Source: Phycisphaerae bacterium
GTDB lineage: Bacteria > Planctomycetota > Phycisphaerae > UBA1845 > Fen-1342
Reading direction: 5' to 3'
DNA: 46,734 bases
NCBI GenBank assembly: GCA_030612705.1
Contig: JAUWNI010000018.1
Coordinates: 1-46,734 of the forward strand
Shown: one piece after another, positions 25,965 through 34,277 of the stretch
Position numbering within the stretch: position 1 is the first letter of the stretch
Layout: each line of letters begins with the position of its first letter
Notes under the pieces: generated by a model
Database searches by the model: none
What the model saw: only the letters and a program-made list of their open reading frames with translations
Told to the model about the DNA's origin: nothing
Made by a program: the position numbers and the translations under genes

Positions 25965-28592
25965 TTATGGCGGCGGGGGGATGTCAATCCACTCCGAGAC
26001 GGTTTTTTCGGCGTCGATCACCAATTTGCCGCGTGCGCCGATGGCCATCTGCACCTGGTATTTCTCCACGGTGTAGGCGGCCCGTTCGAGTGTCAGCCGA
26101 AATCGCCGACCGGCGCGCACAAACACCAGTTTAACGCCCGGATGCGGACTGTTGGCGATCATTGTCGCGAGCGTCTCGGGTGTAGCATCGGGCGGCACGG
26201 CGATGCCGTCGACGAAGACGACGCGGTCGCCAAGCTCGACGCCGGCCTGATCCGCGCTGCTGTCGGCGTAGACACGGCTCACCAGGAGGGTCTCGCCCTG
26301 GTTGCGGGCCTCGATTCCGACGCCGGTGAGGTGCTGTGGGGTAGCTTGTATTTCGCAAGTCACCTCCACGCGTGTCGAGGCGCTGATGGAAGCCAGCTCT
26401 TCGTCGAGTTCCGTGAGGATCGAGGAAGGCAGGTTTGTGTCGGAGGTTCGGGTGGCGATTGCCGGATAAAGCAGCTCTATGCGGGCGTGAAACGGATCGC
26501 CCTCTCCCGAGAGGAGTGCGCTCTTGCATTCGGGCTCATCGAGCCGCCACTTGATTGGGACGGAGAGCGTCGTGCCCAGAAAACCGTGCTCGAAGGAGCC
26601 CGGCAGGAGGCCGTGTTGATCCACCGGCGAGACGCCGGTGCCACCCATGCCGGTGCTACCCACGCTGGTGCCACCCATGCCGGTGCCGCACGATGTTTTG
26701 CAGATGTCGATGTAGTAGTTCAGCGTTTGTTGGTGCGGCGAATCGACGGCCTCGTCAGCGCCGGGCTCAACGGCGGGAACGTACACGCCGCCGCGCTTGA
26801 CGAACCCGGCGTCGGCGAGTTCCCGCCGCGCATCGGCGTCCGCCGGATCGATCCCGGCCAGGCAGACTTGAAAAGCCAGCCGCTCGGGCTCGAACTCGTC
26901 GCCGCTTGCCAGCTCGCGCGTCGCGCGGATTACCGCGGCGATCTTTTCCGGGTCAGCATCGCTTCCCGCCGCCAGCATGAGCACGCGCTGACGCAGGCGT
27001 GAAGACTCCGCTATCAGCGGTGGCTCTGTAAAGGAGACGTTCGTATCTTTTTCGAGCATGGACTTGCGCGGGCCGGACGTGCCGGTCGGTCGCGGCTTGA
27101 TTTGAACCCAACCCCGCGAGACCCGCGTGACCGCGCCGACAAGCTCCGTGCCGTCTCTGAGCGTGACGACCTTCATGTCGCGGAGTGAGTCGGTCAGTGA
27201 CCGGCACAGCAACTCCACATGGAAACGCGCCAACTCGCGGGAGACGTCGGCGTTCCGTGCCGCCGGGTGTGTGAGGAACTCGTAAATGGCCTGCAAGGCG
27301 GCGCGCGGCTCGTCCTTCAGCGTGGTCAGTCGGCGGCGGAGTTCGTGCAACAGATCGTCACGCTCCGCGGCCAGTAACTGGTTGATCCGATGCTCCACCT
27401 TTATTCGGCTGGTGCCGTTGGGATAGCACAGTAGGTAGAGCCGGCACTGCGCCAGCTTGCCGGTCCGGGCGAGCGGGTTTCTACCCGCTGACTTGAGGCA
27501 CTGGGTAGCGTCGAGCGCTTCGAGTGAGGCTTCGATTTCCCGGGCGTGCTTTGCAAGCCGCTCGTGTCGAGTCGGCGATCGGACTTCCATCATGCCCCGG
27601 TCGATGCAAAGCAATGCATCGGTCAGGCGATTCGCCCCGACGAGCGGTTCGATCTCGGATAATACAATCGCGAGCCGCGCCTCGTCCTGCTTGTCCGGAA
27701 TCCGTGCGATCTCGGCACGGGCCTGGGCGGCGTGGCGACCGTCCGGATATGCGTCCAGGTAGGATTGCCAGGCAGCTTCCTCCAAGCCCAGGTCGCCGCC
27801 GGTGTCTTGCGCGTTTCTCAGGGTACGTCGATACGCCCGCTCGTCTCGTTCCTCGGGAATGCGTTGCAGACGCTGCTCGGCCGCTTGACGATGTGAACCG
27901 GTGGGATGCTTTTGCAGATATGCCGTCAGCTCTTTTTCCAATCGGTCGAGATTGGTGCGCCGGCCGCGTTCCAGATCGAGAGCACGTTGGTAGTCGCGGT
28001 CGTCGACCTCGCGCCGGGCCTTGCTTAACTCCTCGGTCGCGAGACGGGCGAGCCGCTCGGCCGGATCGGACTGGAGATATTGCTCCAAGTCGGCGACGAG
28101 TAGTTGTGGGTCGTCCTTGGCACGTGCCGATTCGATTAGTCCGGTCAGTTCCCGCCGAGCGTATTTGCGTTGCGCCGCGACGATCCCGACCACGATGGTG
28201 AGGACGACGCAGGCGAGCACGACCACGCCGAACGCCGCCAGCCAGGCTCCGGTCCAGCTTTCTTGCTTACGGGAGACCTGGGCTTGCCGTGCGGCAAGAG
28301 CGACGTCGGCATCCGCCGGGCGCGGCGTGTGTTTCTGGCGGACTTTCTTCCGCGGGGTCGTCGAGGCGGCCGCGCCGGTTGTCGGTTTGGTACTGCGATT
28401 TTGGCAGCCGGTCGTGACGCAGCCGCCGCCGCGGTCCCAGCACTCCCGGTGGTATGTCAGTTCACAGATCAGACAACTGCGGACCGTGGCGTCGGGGCCG
28501 ATCTGTCGGCGACAAATCGGACAGTCCGCGTTCGGGAACCGGGTTTGCGAGACTTCATTCACGGCGAGCCACGCAGCGGGAGGGACTTTCAT
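25965..28592 (-). CDS. Prokaryotic RING-like, single TM, repeat-rich region and C-terminal PDZ domain protein
   Basis: This 875-residue protein is the first gene of the long operon. Zinc ligands C24/C27, C40/C43, H48/C51 and C58/C63 form a RING-variant treble clef, as in the prokaryotic RING family 1. A basic linker leads to a TM helix (about 117-140), so the RING is probably cytosolic and the rest outside. Residues 145-560 are helical repeats with TPR-like periodicity (WQSYLDAYPDGRHA, LTAYLQKHPTGSH). A C-terminal PDZ domain (about 765-850) includes GVELGDRVVFVDGI. Low-complexity TGMGGTSVGSTGMGG near 636-658 comes from inserted repeats. Role unknown; it looks like a scaffold. Confidence 0.86.
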   Translation of the reverse strand: MKVPPAAWLAVNEVSQTRFPNADCPICRRQIGPDATVRSCLICELTYHRECWDRGGGCVTTGCQNRSTKPTTGAAASTTPRKKVRQKHTPRPADADVALAARQAQVSRKQESWTGAWLAAFGVVVLACVVLTIVVGIVAAQRKYARRELTGLIESARAKDDPQLLVADLEQYLQSDPAERLARLATEELSKARREVDDRDYQRALDLERGRRTNLDRLEKELTAYLQKHPTGSHRQAAEQRLQRIPEERDERAYRRTLRNAQDTGGDLGLEEAAWQSYLDAYPDGRHAAQARAEIARIPDKQDEARLAIVLSEIEPLVGANRLTDALLCIDRGMMEVRSPTRHERLAKHAREIEASLEALDATQCLKSAGRNPLARTGKLAQCRLYLLCYPNGTSRIKVEHRINQLLAAERDDLLHELRRRLTTLKDEPRAALQAIYEFLTHPAARNADVSRELARFHVELLCRSLTDSLRDMKVVTLRDGTELVGAVTRVSRGWVQIKPRPTGTSGPRKSMLEKDTNVSFTEPPLIAESSRLRQRVLMLAAGSDADPEKIAAVIRATRELASGDEFEPERLAFQVCLAGIDPADADARRELADAGFVKRGGVYVPAVEPGADEAVDSPHQQTLNYYIDICKTSCGTGMGGTSVGSTGMGGTGVSPVDQHGLLPGSFEHGFLGTTLSVPIKWRLDEPECKSALLSGEGDPFHARIELLYPAIATRTSDTNLPSSILTELDEELASISASTRVEVTCEIQATPQHLTGVGIEARNQGETLLVSRVYADSSADQAGVELGDRVVFVDGIAVPPDATPETLATMIANSPHPGVKLVFVRAGRRFRLTLERAAYTVEKYQVQMAIGARGKLVIDAEKTVSEWIDIPPPP
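26621..26687. repeat. Palindrome and short tandem repeats inside the RING-PDZ gene
   Basis: CCACCGGCGAGACGCCGGTG is followed by imperfect repeats of CCACCCATGCCGGTG. On the coding strand they give a Gly/Thr/Val/Ser run ending in TGVSPVD. The first unit matches the one at 17868-17890. Confidence 0.85.
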
Positions 28593-28751
28593 TTCCAGCA
28601 GGAGATTGTATTGACCAAACCGGTAAGCGCCTATTCCTTCTCGTTGTCGTCCTCGATTTCAGCGAGCAGCCTGGCACCCGGCGCAACCACCCTCGTGAGC
28701 TTCTGTCGCCTCTTCGGGGCTGATTAGACATGTCGCTCGCAATCCGAGGGC
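28593..28751. other. Gap upstream of the long operon
   Basis: This 159-bp gap lies between the lipoprotein gene and the RING-PDZ gene, both on the minus strand. It must hold the operon promoter unless transcription comes from the lipoprotein gene. A short Arg-rich frame here (start near 28727) has no family signal and I do not call it. No clear promoter was seen. Confidence 0.5.
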
Positions 28752-29300
28752 TTACGGCTCACCGTGCGTGAATTCGTACGTGTCGTACAACTTGTCGTCG
28801 GTCGGAGTAATCAGGCGCGCGCTGAGGATGTAACGCTCCGGCGTGAGCTTGCCGCTACGGAGCTTGAGCGGAAAGCGGTACGAACGCGTCAGTCGATCCC
28901 AGTATTGCACGAGCGTTTTGTCGGAGTTGATCGTGACCGGCCAGTGCGCGATCTGCTTGCCGAGCTTGTCCCCGCTGGCCATCCGCAGCGTGTGTAGGTC
29001 GAAGTGGAACGTGCCGACGCACTTAACCGAGTCCCCAAAAGAGTCCAGCGTTGTGAGAATGACTTCGAGCCCGTCAGCATCCCCGGAGCCCTCGAAGTCG
29101 CGCGGCTTAGTGAGGTAGTGCTGGATTTCGATTTTCGCGGGCATCATCAGGCGCACAAACGCGGCCAGCTCGGGGTTGTCGAACTGCACACCGGCGTTGG
29201 GACCCTGGCAGCCGCCGGTCAGTAGCAGCGCGCAGAGAACCAGCGGCGGCGAACATCGAAGCGGGTGTGTAAACGATCGTGTCCGGGATTCAGCAAGCAT
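28752..29300 (-). CDS. Hypothetical lipoprotein
   Basis: This 182-residue protein has a type II signal peptide and lipobox LLLTGGC (C31). The mature part has repeated beta strands (KIEIQHYLTKPRDF, LEVILTTLDSFGDSVK, FHFDLHTLR) and an acidic aromatic end. No catalytic motif is seen and no family was recognised. It should sit in the outer membrane or periplasm. It precedes the long operon on the same strand by 159 bp and could be its first gene, but the gap makes that uncertain. Confidence 0.8.
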   Translation of the reverse strand: MLAESRTRSFTHPLRCSPPLVLCALLLTGGCQGPNAGVQFDNPELAAFVRLMMPAKIEIQHYLTKPRDFEGSGDADGLEVILTTLDSFGDSVKCVGTFHFDLHTLRMASGDKLGKQIAHWPVTINSDKTLVQYWDRLTRSYRFPLKLRSGKLTPERYILSARLITPTDDKLYDTYEFTHGEP

Positions 29301-29450
29301 AACCCTGCGCTCTTCGCGTGAAGTATCTACCCGCGGCCGGTGCGGATCGGCATAGCCTCGTCACATCGAACCTCCGTATCCGACGCATCTTGCGGCCCCT
29401 ACCGCTCCAGTAACATACCGCGGCCGACCGTGTTCTGCCAATGTGCGGGT

Positions 29451-30278
29451 TTATGGCGGCGTCGAGCGTTTCTGTGAAAATAGCCACTGCCAAAGGGCCG
29501 GGTTTTTGTAGACGTGATCCCAGACGTTGTGCCTGCCGTCGCGAATTTCGTTGTATTTGATGTTGCCGCCCGCGGCCTGGATCGCCGCGGCCACTTCGCG
29601 CGAACGCTCGACGGGCACGCTCATGTCCGCGTCCCCGTGAAAACACCAGATCGGCAACTTGGCAAGTTTGTCGGCGGCCTCGGCGAGCTGCTCGCGCGGC
29701 GCCGGGACGTCCGGTCGGCCAAAGAAACCGCAAATCGGAACCACGGCGGCGAAGGCGTCGGGCATTCGGCTACCCAGTCGCCACGCGCCGGCCCCGCCCA
29801 TCGAAAGTCCGGTGAGATAAACGCGATTCGGGTCGAAGTGATACTCGCGCGAGGCGTCCTCCACGCACCGCAGCGCCATATCGAGCATCTCATCCTCCCA
29901 CCACTGCCCGGGTCGACATTGCGGCATCACGACAATCGCCGGACAGAGCTTACGGTTGTGGCGAATCGCCTTGGCGATGCCAACGTCCGTCTGGAAGAAC
30001 CCGTCGCTGCCGCGCTCGCCGGAACCGTGCAGGAACAGGATCGCCGGCCAGGCCCGCTCGGCGGTGTACTCGGGCGGGACGTATACGCAGTACGCGTAGG
30101 TCTCGTTGCCGACCCTGATCGCCTTGTAGAGGAAACCCGTCGCGGGCCTGGCTCGCTTGACTTCAACCGACGAATCGGAGGATTCCGCGGACTCCGGGGA
30201 GTACAAGGCTCTGCCTTGTGTTTGACCATCGCCCAGGTTCAGGGCGGTTGCCGCCGCCATCCATACCATGATGTGCAT
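29451..30278 (-). CDS. Alpha/beta-hydrolase esterase (PHB-depolymerase-like)
   Basis: This 275-residue serine hydrolase has nucleophile motif GLSMG (S159), an oxyanion region LFLHGSGERG (82-90), acid in HGDADMSVP (about D218) and His in GRHNVWD (H250). The pattern fits the prolyl-oligopeptidase/PHB-depolymerase branch of esterases that act on acyl or phenolic esters. The N-terminus is short and hydrophobic (MVWMAAATALN) and may be a weak signal peptide. It continues into QTQGRALY, which is encoded by a 7-bp-stem palindrome (30203-30219), so its start may have been remodelled. It lies 150 bp from the lipoprotein gene. Substrate unknown. Confidence 0.88.
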   Translation of the reverse strand: MHIMVWMAAATALNLGDGQTQGRALYSPESAESSDSSVEVKRARPATGFLYKAIRVGNETYAYCVYVPPEYTAERAWPAILFLHGSGERGSDGFFQTDVGIAKAIRHNRKLCPAIVVMPQCRPGQWWEDEMLDMALRCVEDASREYHFDPNRVYLTGLSMGGAGAWRLGSRMPDAFAAVVPICGFFGRPDVPAPREQLAEAADKLAKLPIWCFHGDADMSVPVERSREVAAAIQAAGGNIKYNEIRDGRHNVWDHVYKNPALWQWLFSQKRSTPP

Positions 30279-30669
30279 CGTTGATCTCCGGCTGGTTTCG
30301 CATGATAGTAACGCGGCGCGGGGAAAATGTGATGGCGTCCGTTTGGAAGATATAGACCGGGGGCGGAGGTTTCGTGCCGGAGATAGATAGGGAGCTCGCG
30401 GAATCAGCCGGCCCCGCTTCGGTTATCAGGATGCGGGACTAGTGTTCTGTCTAGATTGATTTGATGGGTAGTGTTTCTTTCGAGGCCGTGATAATACTTG
30501 AAGAGGGCAACAATACTCGAAGAGCCGCGGACTTCAGTCCGCGCGGTCCTTCGGGAAGGGTAAATTCTTCTCCCCGAGGCGTTTTTCTCCCTTTATGCCC
30601 GTAAGCGGGTATAATCGCAGAGCGAGTCGAGTATGAATATATTGCTACTTGTCTTTCCAGGGACACGCC
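30279..30669. other. Divergent intergenic region with dispersed repeat copy 2
   Basis: This gap between two divergent genes carries the GCGGACTTCAGTCCGC element (core 30521-30541; whole copy about 30438-30585). A TATAAT lies at 30610-30615, with a CCCGTAAGCGGG palindrome just before it, on the side of the 30670 gene. The matching -35 is weak. Confidence 0.7.
30610..30615 (+). promoter_or_regulatory. Possible -10 element for the HEXXH peptidase gene
   Basis: An exact TATAAT lies 54 bp before the ATG at 30670. There is no good -35 at the usual spacing, so the call is tentative. Confidence 0.3.
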
Positions 30670-32022
30670 ATGCTTAAACGAACTGCCTGTCTGTTTGCGT
30701 TACTGCTGATTGGGGTTGTCATCATCGCCACCTCGGCGCCGGTCCGGGCAAACGACGATATCGAAGACGGCAAGACGTACCGCGTCGTCCGGACCAACGG
30801 CAAGGAAGTCGTCGGCGAAGTGACCGAACTCGGAAACGTCTACAAGGTCAAAGTCGCCTCCGGCATCACCGTTACGCTCAAGAAGAGCGAGGTGCGTGAA
30901 ATAATCTCGCTTGAGAGCGAGCAGCCCGCCGCTATTGATGTTGACCACCGCCGCCTGGCGATGGAGATCACCGACGCGGAAATCGAGCAAATCCTCGGCG
31001 ACGAGTCGGTCGAGGATCTCTACGTCTGGGAGTACATCGAGCAAGTCGACCTGATGGAGCCGCTCGAGCTGGACGAAGAGTCCGTCCGCATCATGGAACG
31101 CTACGCCGGCCGAGAGGGCAAACGCCTCATCACGCCCCACTTCGTCTTCGTCTACACATCCTCCCCGGGGGCCGCGCGTCGTCTGGCTGCCCGCCTGGAG
31201 ACCGTCTACAAGTGGAACGTTACATTCATGCGGTTGTTCGCAATCCCGCCGAAAAAGCCGGACAGCAAGCTCGAGGTGTTTTATTTCAACACCTATGAGG
31301 AGTATGGAGCCTACCAAACGCTCAACGGCTTCAAATCAATGGGCGCTTTGGGCTTTTACTACAGCCTCAATAACCGCTGCGCCTTCTTCGACATGAACAC
31401 CTGGCCGCCGGTCGCCGCCGCCTTGGCGGGCTCGACGGACACCAGCCGGCCCTACAAGGAGCGCATGAAGCTCAAGAACGAATACAAACGCTGGTCGGAT
31501 TGGATGAACATCGCGGTCGTGCAGCACGAGGCCACCCACTCCATCCAGTTCAACATCGGCATCTTTCCCCAGCGCGGCAACATCGGAAAGTGGATGATCG
31601 AGGGCCTCTGCGTCCAGTTCGAAGTCGCGCCAAGCATTACGGGCGGCAGCCTGGGGTCGATCAATTACAGCCGACTTGACGATTGGCACAAGATGTACGG
31701 CAGGAAGGGGGAGCGGGTTCCGTGGACCTTCGTGAAGAACCAGATCCTGTCCAACGGGATGGGCTATCACGACTACGTGATGGGCTGGGCCATCAATTAT
31801 TACCTGCGGAAAGAGTTCAGGGACGAATACGCCGAGTGGATGCAACTGATGGCGGCCCGCGAGGACGACTTCAGCGTTCGCATCAACACCACGCAGCGGC
31901 TGGCGGATTTCGAGAACCTCTTCGGCAAGGTGGACGAAGAGTGGGTCCAGGAGATGTTTGATTACATCGCCGCAATTCCCATGCGGGAATCCGCCATCGT
32001 AAGAGACCCGCGAAACCCATAG
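30670..32022 (+). CDS. Secreted HEXXH metallopeptidase-like protein (DUF1570-like)
   Basis: This 450-residue protein has an N-terminal signal peptide (LFALLLIGVVIIATSAPVRA). A small beta domain follows (YRVVRTNGKEVVGEVTELG to LKKSEVREIIS), then a gluzincin-type peptidase core with HEATH (H286, E287, H290) and a downstream WMIEGLCVQFE that supplies the likely third ligand. Such proteins are common in planctomycetes and often lack a known substrate. The ATG is preceded by CCAGGGA. The gene stands alone and is followed by a dispersed repeat. Secreted or periplasmic location is expected. Confidence 0.88.
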   Translation: MLKRTACLFALLLIGVVIIATSAPVRANDDIEDGKTYRVVRTNGKEVVGEVTELGNVYKVKVASGITVTLKKSEVREIISLESEQPAAIDVDHRRLAMEITDAEIEQILGDESVEDLYVWEYIEQVDLMEPLELDEESVRIMERYAGREGKRLITPHFVFVYTSSPGAARRLAARLETVYKWNVTFMRLFAIPPKKPDSKLEVFYFNTYEEYGAYQTLNGFKSMGALGFYYSLNNRCAFFDMNTWPPVAAALAGSTDTSRPYKERMKLKNEYKRWSDWMNIAVVQHEATHSIQFNIGIFPQRGNIGKWMIEGLCVQFEVAPSITGGSLGSINYSRLDDWHKMYGRKGERVPWTFVKNQILSNGMGYHDYVMGWAINYYLRKEFRDEYAEWMQLMAAREDDFSVRINTTQRLADFENLFGKVDEEWVQEMFDYIAAIPMRESAIVRDPRNP

Positions 32023-32125
32023 TGTCAGTGTTGCTTTGACGGGTTCAACCTGAGGAGCCGCGGACTTCAGTCCGCACGGTCCTTCGGGAAGGGTAGATTC
32101 TACTCCCCCCGCGGCCGACGCTACC
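32022..32125 (+). repeat. Dispersed palindromic repeat, copy 3
   Basis: Core GCGGACTTCAGTCCGC lies in 32055-32075, preceded by TGTCAGTGTTGCTTTG and GGTTCAACCTGAGGAG and followed by TTCGGGAAGGGTAGATTC. The left flank matches the inverted copy at 43246-43320 rather than copy 1, so there are two subtypes. Confidence 0.85.
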
Positions 32126-32257
32126 CGAGCCGGAAAACCGCTACACATACGGGCAGTGCAAGGGTTTGCCTTGCGCTGGCCCGATGGCTTTTCGTCGTGC
32201 ACTATCATTATATTTGCACACCTGTAAAAACCGGCCGACCGGCACGATAATGCCCAC

Positions 32258-33016
32258 ATGCCAAAAAAGACGCACCCAGCGATAAAAAATAAATTGTCTA
32301 AATCCGCCCACCCTCCGGACCCGCCCTATTGGCAGGCGACACGCGGGCCGCTGTATTGCCTGGTGTTCTTGTTCCCGCTGGTGGCGATTTACGAGCTGGG
32401 AGCCTTGCTGCTGAGGCCGGAAGCCTGGCCCGAGCAACGGCTGGTGGCGCCGAGCTTAATACAACATCTTGTGGCATGGTTCGGAACCGATGCCGTCTGG
32501 GTGCCGGGAGTGGCCCTGGTACTGACACTGCTGATCTGGCAGTTCTGGAGCCGTGCTCCGTGGCGGGTGCGTTGGTGGGCTTTTCCGCTAATGGTTGTTG
32601 AAAGCCTGGTGCTTACGGTGCCGCTCTTCGTGCTCGGCGAGCTCTTGCAGCAAACGACCGGTGGCCCGGCTTTCGAGTCGTTGCGGGTGCAGATGGTGCT
32701 GGCGCTCGGGGCCGGAGTATATGAGGAACTTGTTTTTCGCTTGTACCTGATCAGCGGTCTGATGGGACTGCTCACGGCCGCCTGCCGCGTCCCGAAGCGG
32801 GCGGCGACCGTGTCGGCGGTCGTGCTCGCCGCGCTGATCTTCGCCGCCTGCCATTTCAACCCGATCGGTTCCGAGGTTTTCACATGGCCGCTGTTCCTGA
32901 TGCTCACCGCCGCCGGGGGATATCTTTCGATCATTTTTGTTCTCCGCGGATTGGGGGTCGCGACGGGGTGTCACGCGGCGTTCAACTTGCTCTCCTTGAT
33001 CGTGAGTACCGGTTAG
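32258..33016 (+). CDS. CPBP-family intramembrane glutamic endopeptidase
   Basis: This 252-residue polytopic membrane protein has the CPBP/Rce1-type active-site motif YEELVFR (E156, E157, R161), then FAACHFNP (H199) and HAAFN (H239, N243). These are the residues of the ABI-family intramembrane protease centre. About six hydrophobic segments are visible. Bacterial members act in membrane protein maturation or immunity to self-made bacteriocins; which applies here is unknown. It is followed tail to tail by the DUF962 gene. Confidence 0.92.
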   Translation: MPKKTHPAIKNKLSKSAHPPDPPYWQATRGPLYCLVFLFPLVAIYELGALLLRPEAWPEQRLVAPSLIQHLVAWFGTDAVWVPGVALVLTLLIWQFWSRAPWRVRWWAFPLMVVESLVLTVPLFVLGELLQQTTGGPAFESLRVQMVLALGAGVYEELVFRLYLISGLMGLLTAACRVPKRAATVSAVVLAALIFAACHFNPIGSEVFTWPLFLMLTAAGGYLSIIFVLRGLGVATGCHAAFNLLSLIVSTG

Positions 33017-33074
33017 ACGTTCTGTGTCTGTAGGCTGATATCCCACATATAGTATTGATTGTCTGCGAGTGATA

Positions 33075-33386
33075 CTACTTCTGGTAGCGTGGTGAAATGG
33101 CGACGTATGGGCGACCCAGCAGCCGCTTGATCAGAACGATCTCGCCCATGTCGTTGCCTTCGTGGAGATGACCGAGGTATTGCAGAAGGTAGCCGATTCC
33201 CAGCAGCAGCATCGGTCGCCACCAGATGTCCCATCGCCACTGATAAAGCTGGTAGCCGGCGAGCAATACGGCCAGGATTGTAAGCGGAATCCCGACCACG
33301 TGCAGCCAGAACGACAAGCCGCTCTGGTGTCGTTGGCGCCAGTTCACAAGCCAGGCTGGGTGCCGCGGATTCACATCCACGATCAT
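33075..33386 (-). CDS. DUF962/Mpo1-like membrane protein
   Basis: This 103-residue protein has a hydrophobic core and the family motif HPAWLVNWRQRHQ, LHVVGIPLT and YLGHLHEGNDMGE. The His residues match those proposed to bind iron in yeast Mpo1, which oxidises 2-hydroxy fatty acids. The start is placed at the ATG at 33386 because the longer frame adds non-family sequence. Two to three TM helices are likely. It sits between two plus-strand genes and is probably monocistronic. Confidence 0.87.
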   Translation of the reverse strand: MIVDVNPRHPAWLVNWRQRHQSGLSFWLHVVGIPLTILAVLLAGYQLYQWRWDIWWRPMLLLGIGYLLQYLGHLHEGNDMGEIVLIKRLLGRPYVAISPRYQK

Positions 33387-33472
33387 AGCGTAACGACCCA
33401 AACCGGCAAGAATTGCGTATTTGTCACGAGCCGACGCATGATCCGCCGATAAGAGGCACGTGGAGGATCGCA

Positions 33473-34105
33473 ATGATCGTGACACTTGACGGCGAGCGTC
33501 TCAGCGGGGCATTTCCCGCGGACGACACTTTGCAAACGTTAATCGACGAGGTTCGTCGAGCGCACCTGGGTGACCGGATGGTCGTCTCGGTGGTGCTCGA
33601 TGGACGTCAACTGCTCGATCAGGAGCTTGGCGAAAGGCTGGACGGACCGCTCGGGCAGATTACGCGGATAGACCTGACTTCCGCCGACAGCCGCGAGTTG
33701 GCCTCCTCCGCCCTACGCGAAGTTGCAATCCAGCTTGCCAAAGCCGCTGATAACCAGGCCGCTGTCGCCGAACAACTGCAATCGGGCGAGGTGTCCAACG
33801 CGGTGACCGCCTTCAGTGATTTTCTGCAAGTTTGGCAAACCTGTCAGCGGGCGATCATCGAGTGCTCCGGTCTGCTCGAACAGGATTTGACTACAGTGCA
33901 AACCAGCGGCAAATCGGTGCGCGAGCACCTCGACGGTCTTGCCGACAAGCTGCGTGAGCTCCGCGACGCGTTCGAAGCCCGCGACACGGTACTGCTGTCC
34001 GATCTCTTCCAGTACGAAATGCCCGAGATTTGCAAGACCTGGGAGAGCATCATGTACGATCTGGCGACCAATATCGCCGAGAACGCCGGCGCGACGACGT
34101 CATAA
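33473..34105 (+). CDS. Unknown helical protein
   Basis: This 210-residue protein starts at an ATG with a strong GGAGG seven bases upstream. The first 75 residues look like a small alpha/beta domain (MIVTLDGERLSGAFPADDT, VVSVVLDGRQL). The rest is all-helical (SSALREVAIQLAKAADNQAAVAEQLQSG, LREHLDGLADKLRELRDAF) and could form a four-helix bundle. No Cys cluster, TM or catalytic motif was found. I do not recognise a family. A GCCGA hairpin follows at 34136. Confidence 0.75.
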   Translation: MIVTLDGERLSGAFPADDTLQTLIDEVRRAHLGDRMVVSVVLDGRQLLDQELGERLDGPLGQITRIDLTSADSRELASSALREVAIQLAKAADNQAAVAEQLQSGEVSNAVTAFSDFLQVWQTCQRAIIECSGLLEQDLTTVQTSGKSVREHLDGLADKLRELRDAFEARDTVLLSDLFQYEMPEICKTWESIMYDLATNIAENAGATTS

Positions 34106-34135
34106 CGCGAAAGACGAGTTGCGGGCAGCGATCAT

Positions 34136-34151
34136 CGCCGACTAATCGGCG
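34136..34151 (+). terminator. Short hairpin after the helical protein gene
   Basis: CGCCGA-CTAA-TCGGCG forms a 6-bp stem 31 bp after the stop. There is no U tract, so terminator function is uncertain. Confidence 0.25.
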
Positions 34152-34277
34152 GGAACAATTTCACCATCGCCACGTCTAATACCCCTGAGTACATTTAAGG
34201 CAGCATGTAGAGTGGTCACTTCCCAAGCTGCATGCTAGTGTGCTCCCGTGAAATGACGTTTATGAAAGGGGTTTGCC

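Noticed and set aside
24767-28592. T6SS membrane proteins TssL/TssM
   Set aside because: The GTPase and RING-PDZ proteins have different domain order, and TssM-type IcmF regions are not seen; placement is with MoxR, not with tssE-H.
28593-28742. Short Arg-rich or Cys-containing frames upstream of the RING-PDZ gene
   Set aside because: Several frames of under 60 codons overlap each other; none has a clear ribosome site or family.
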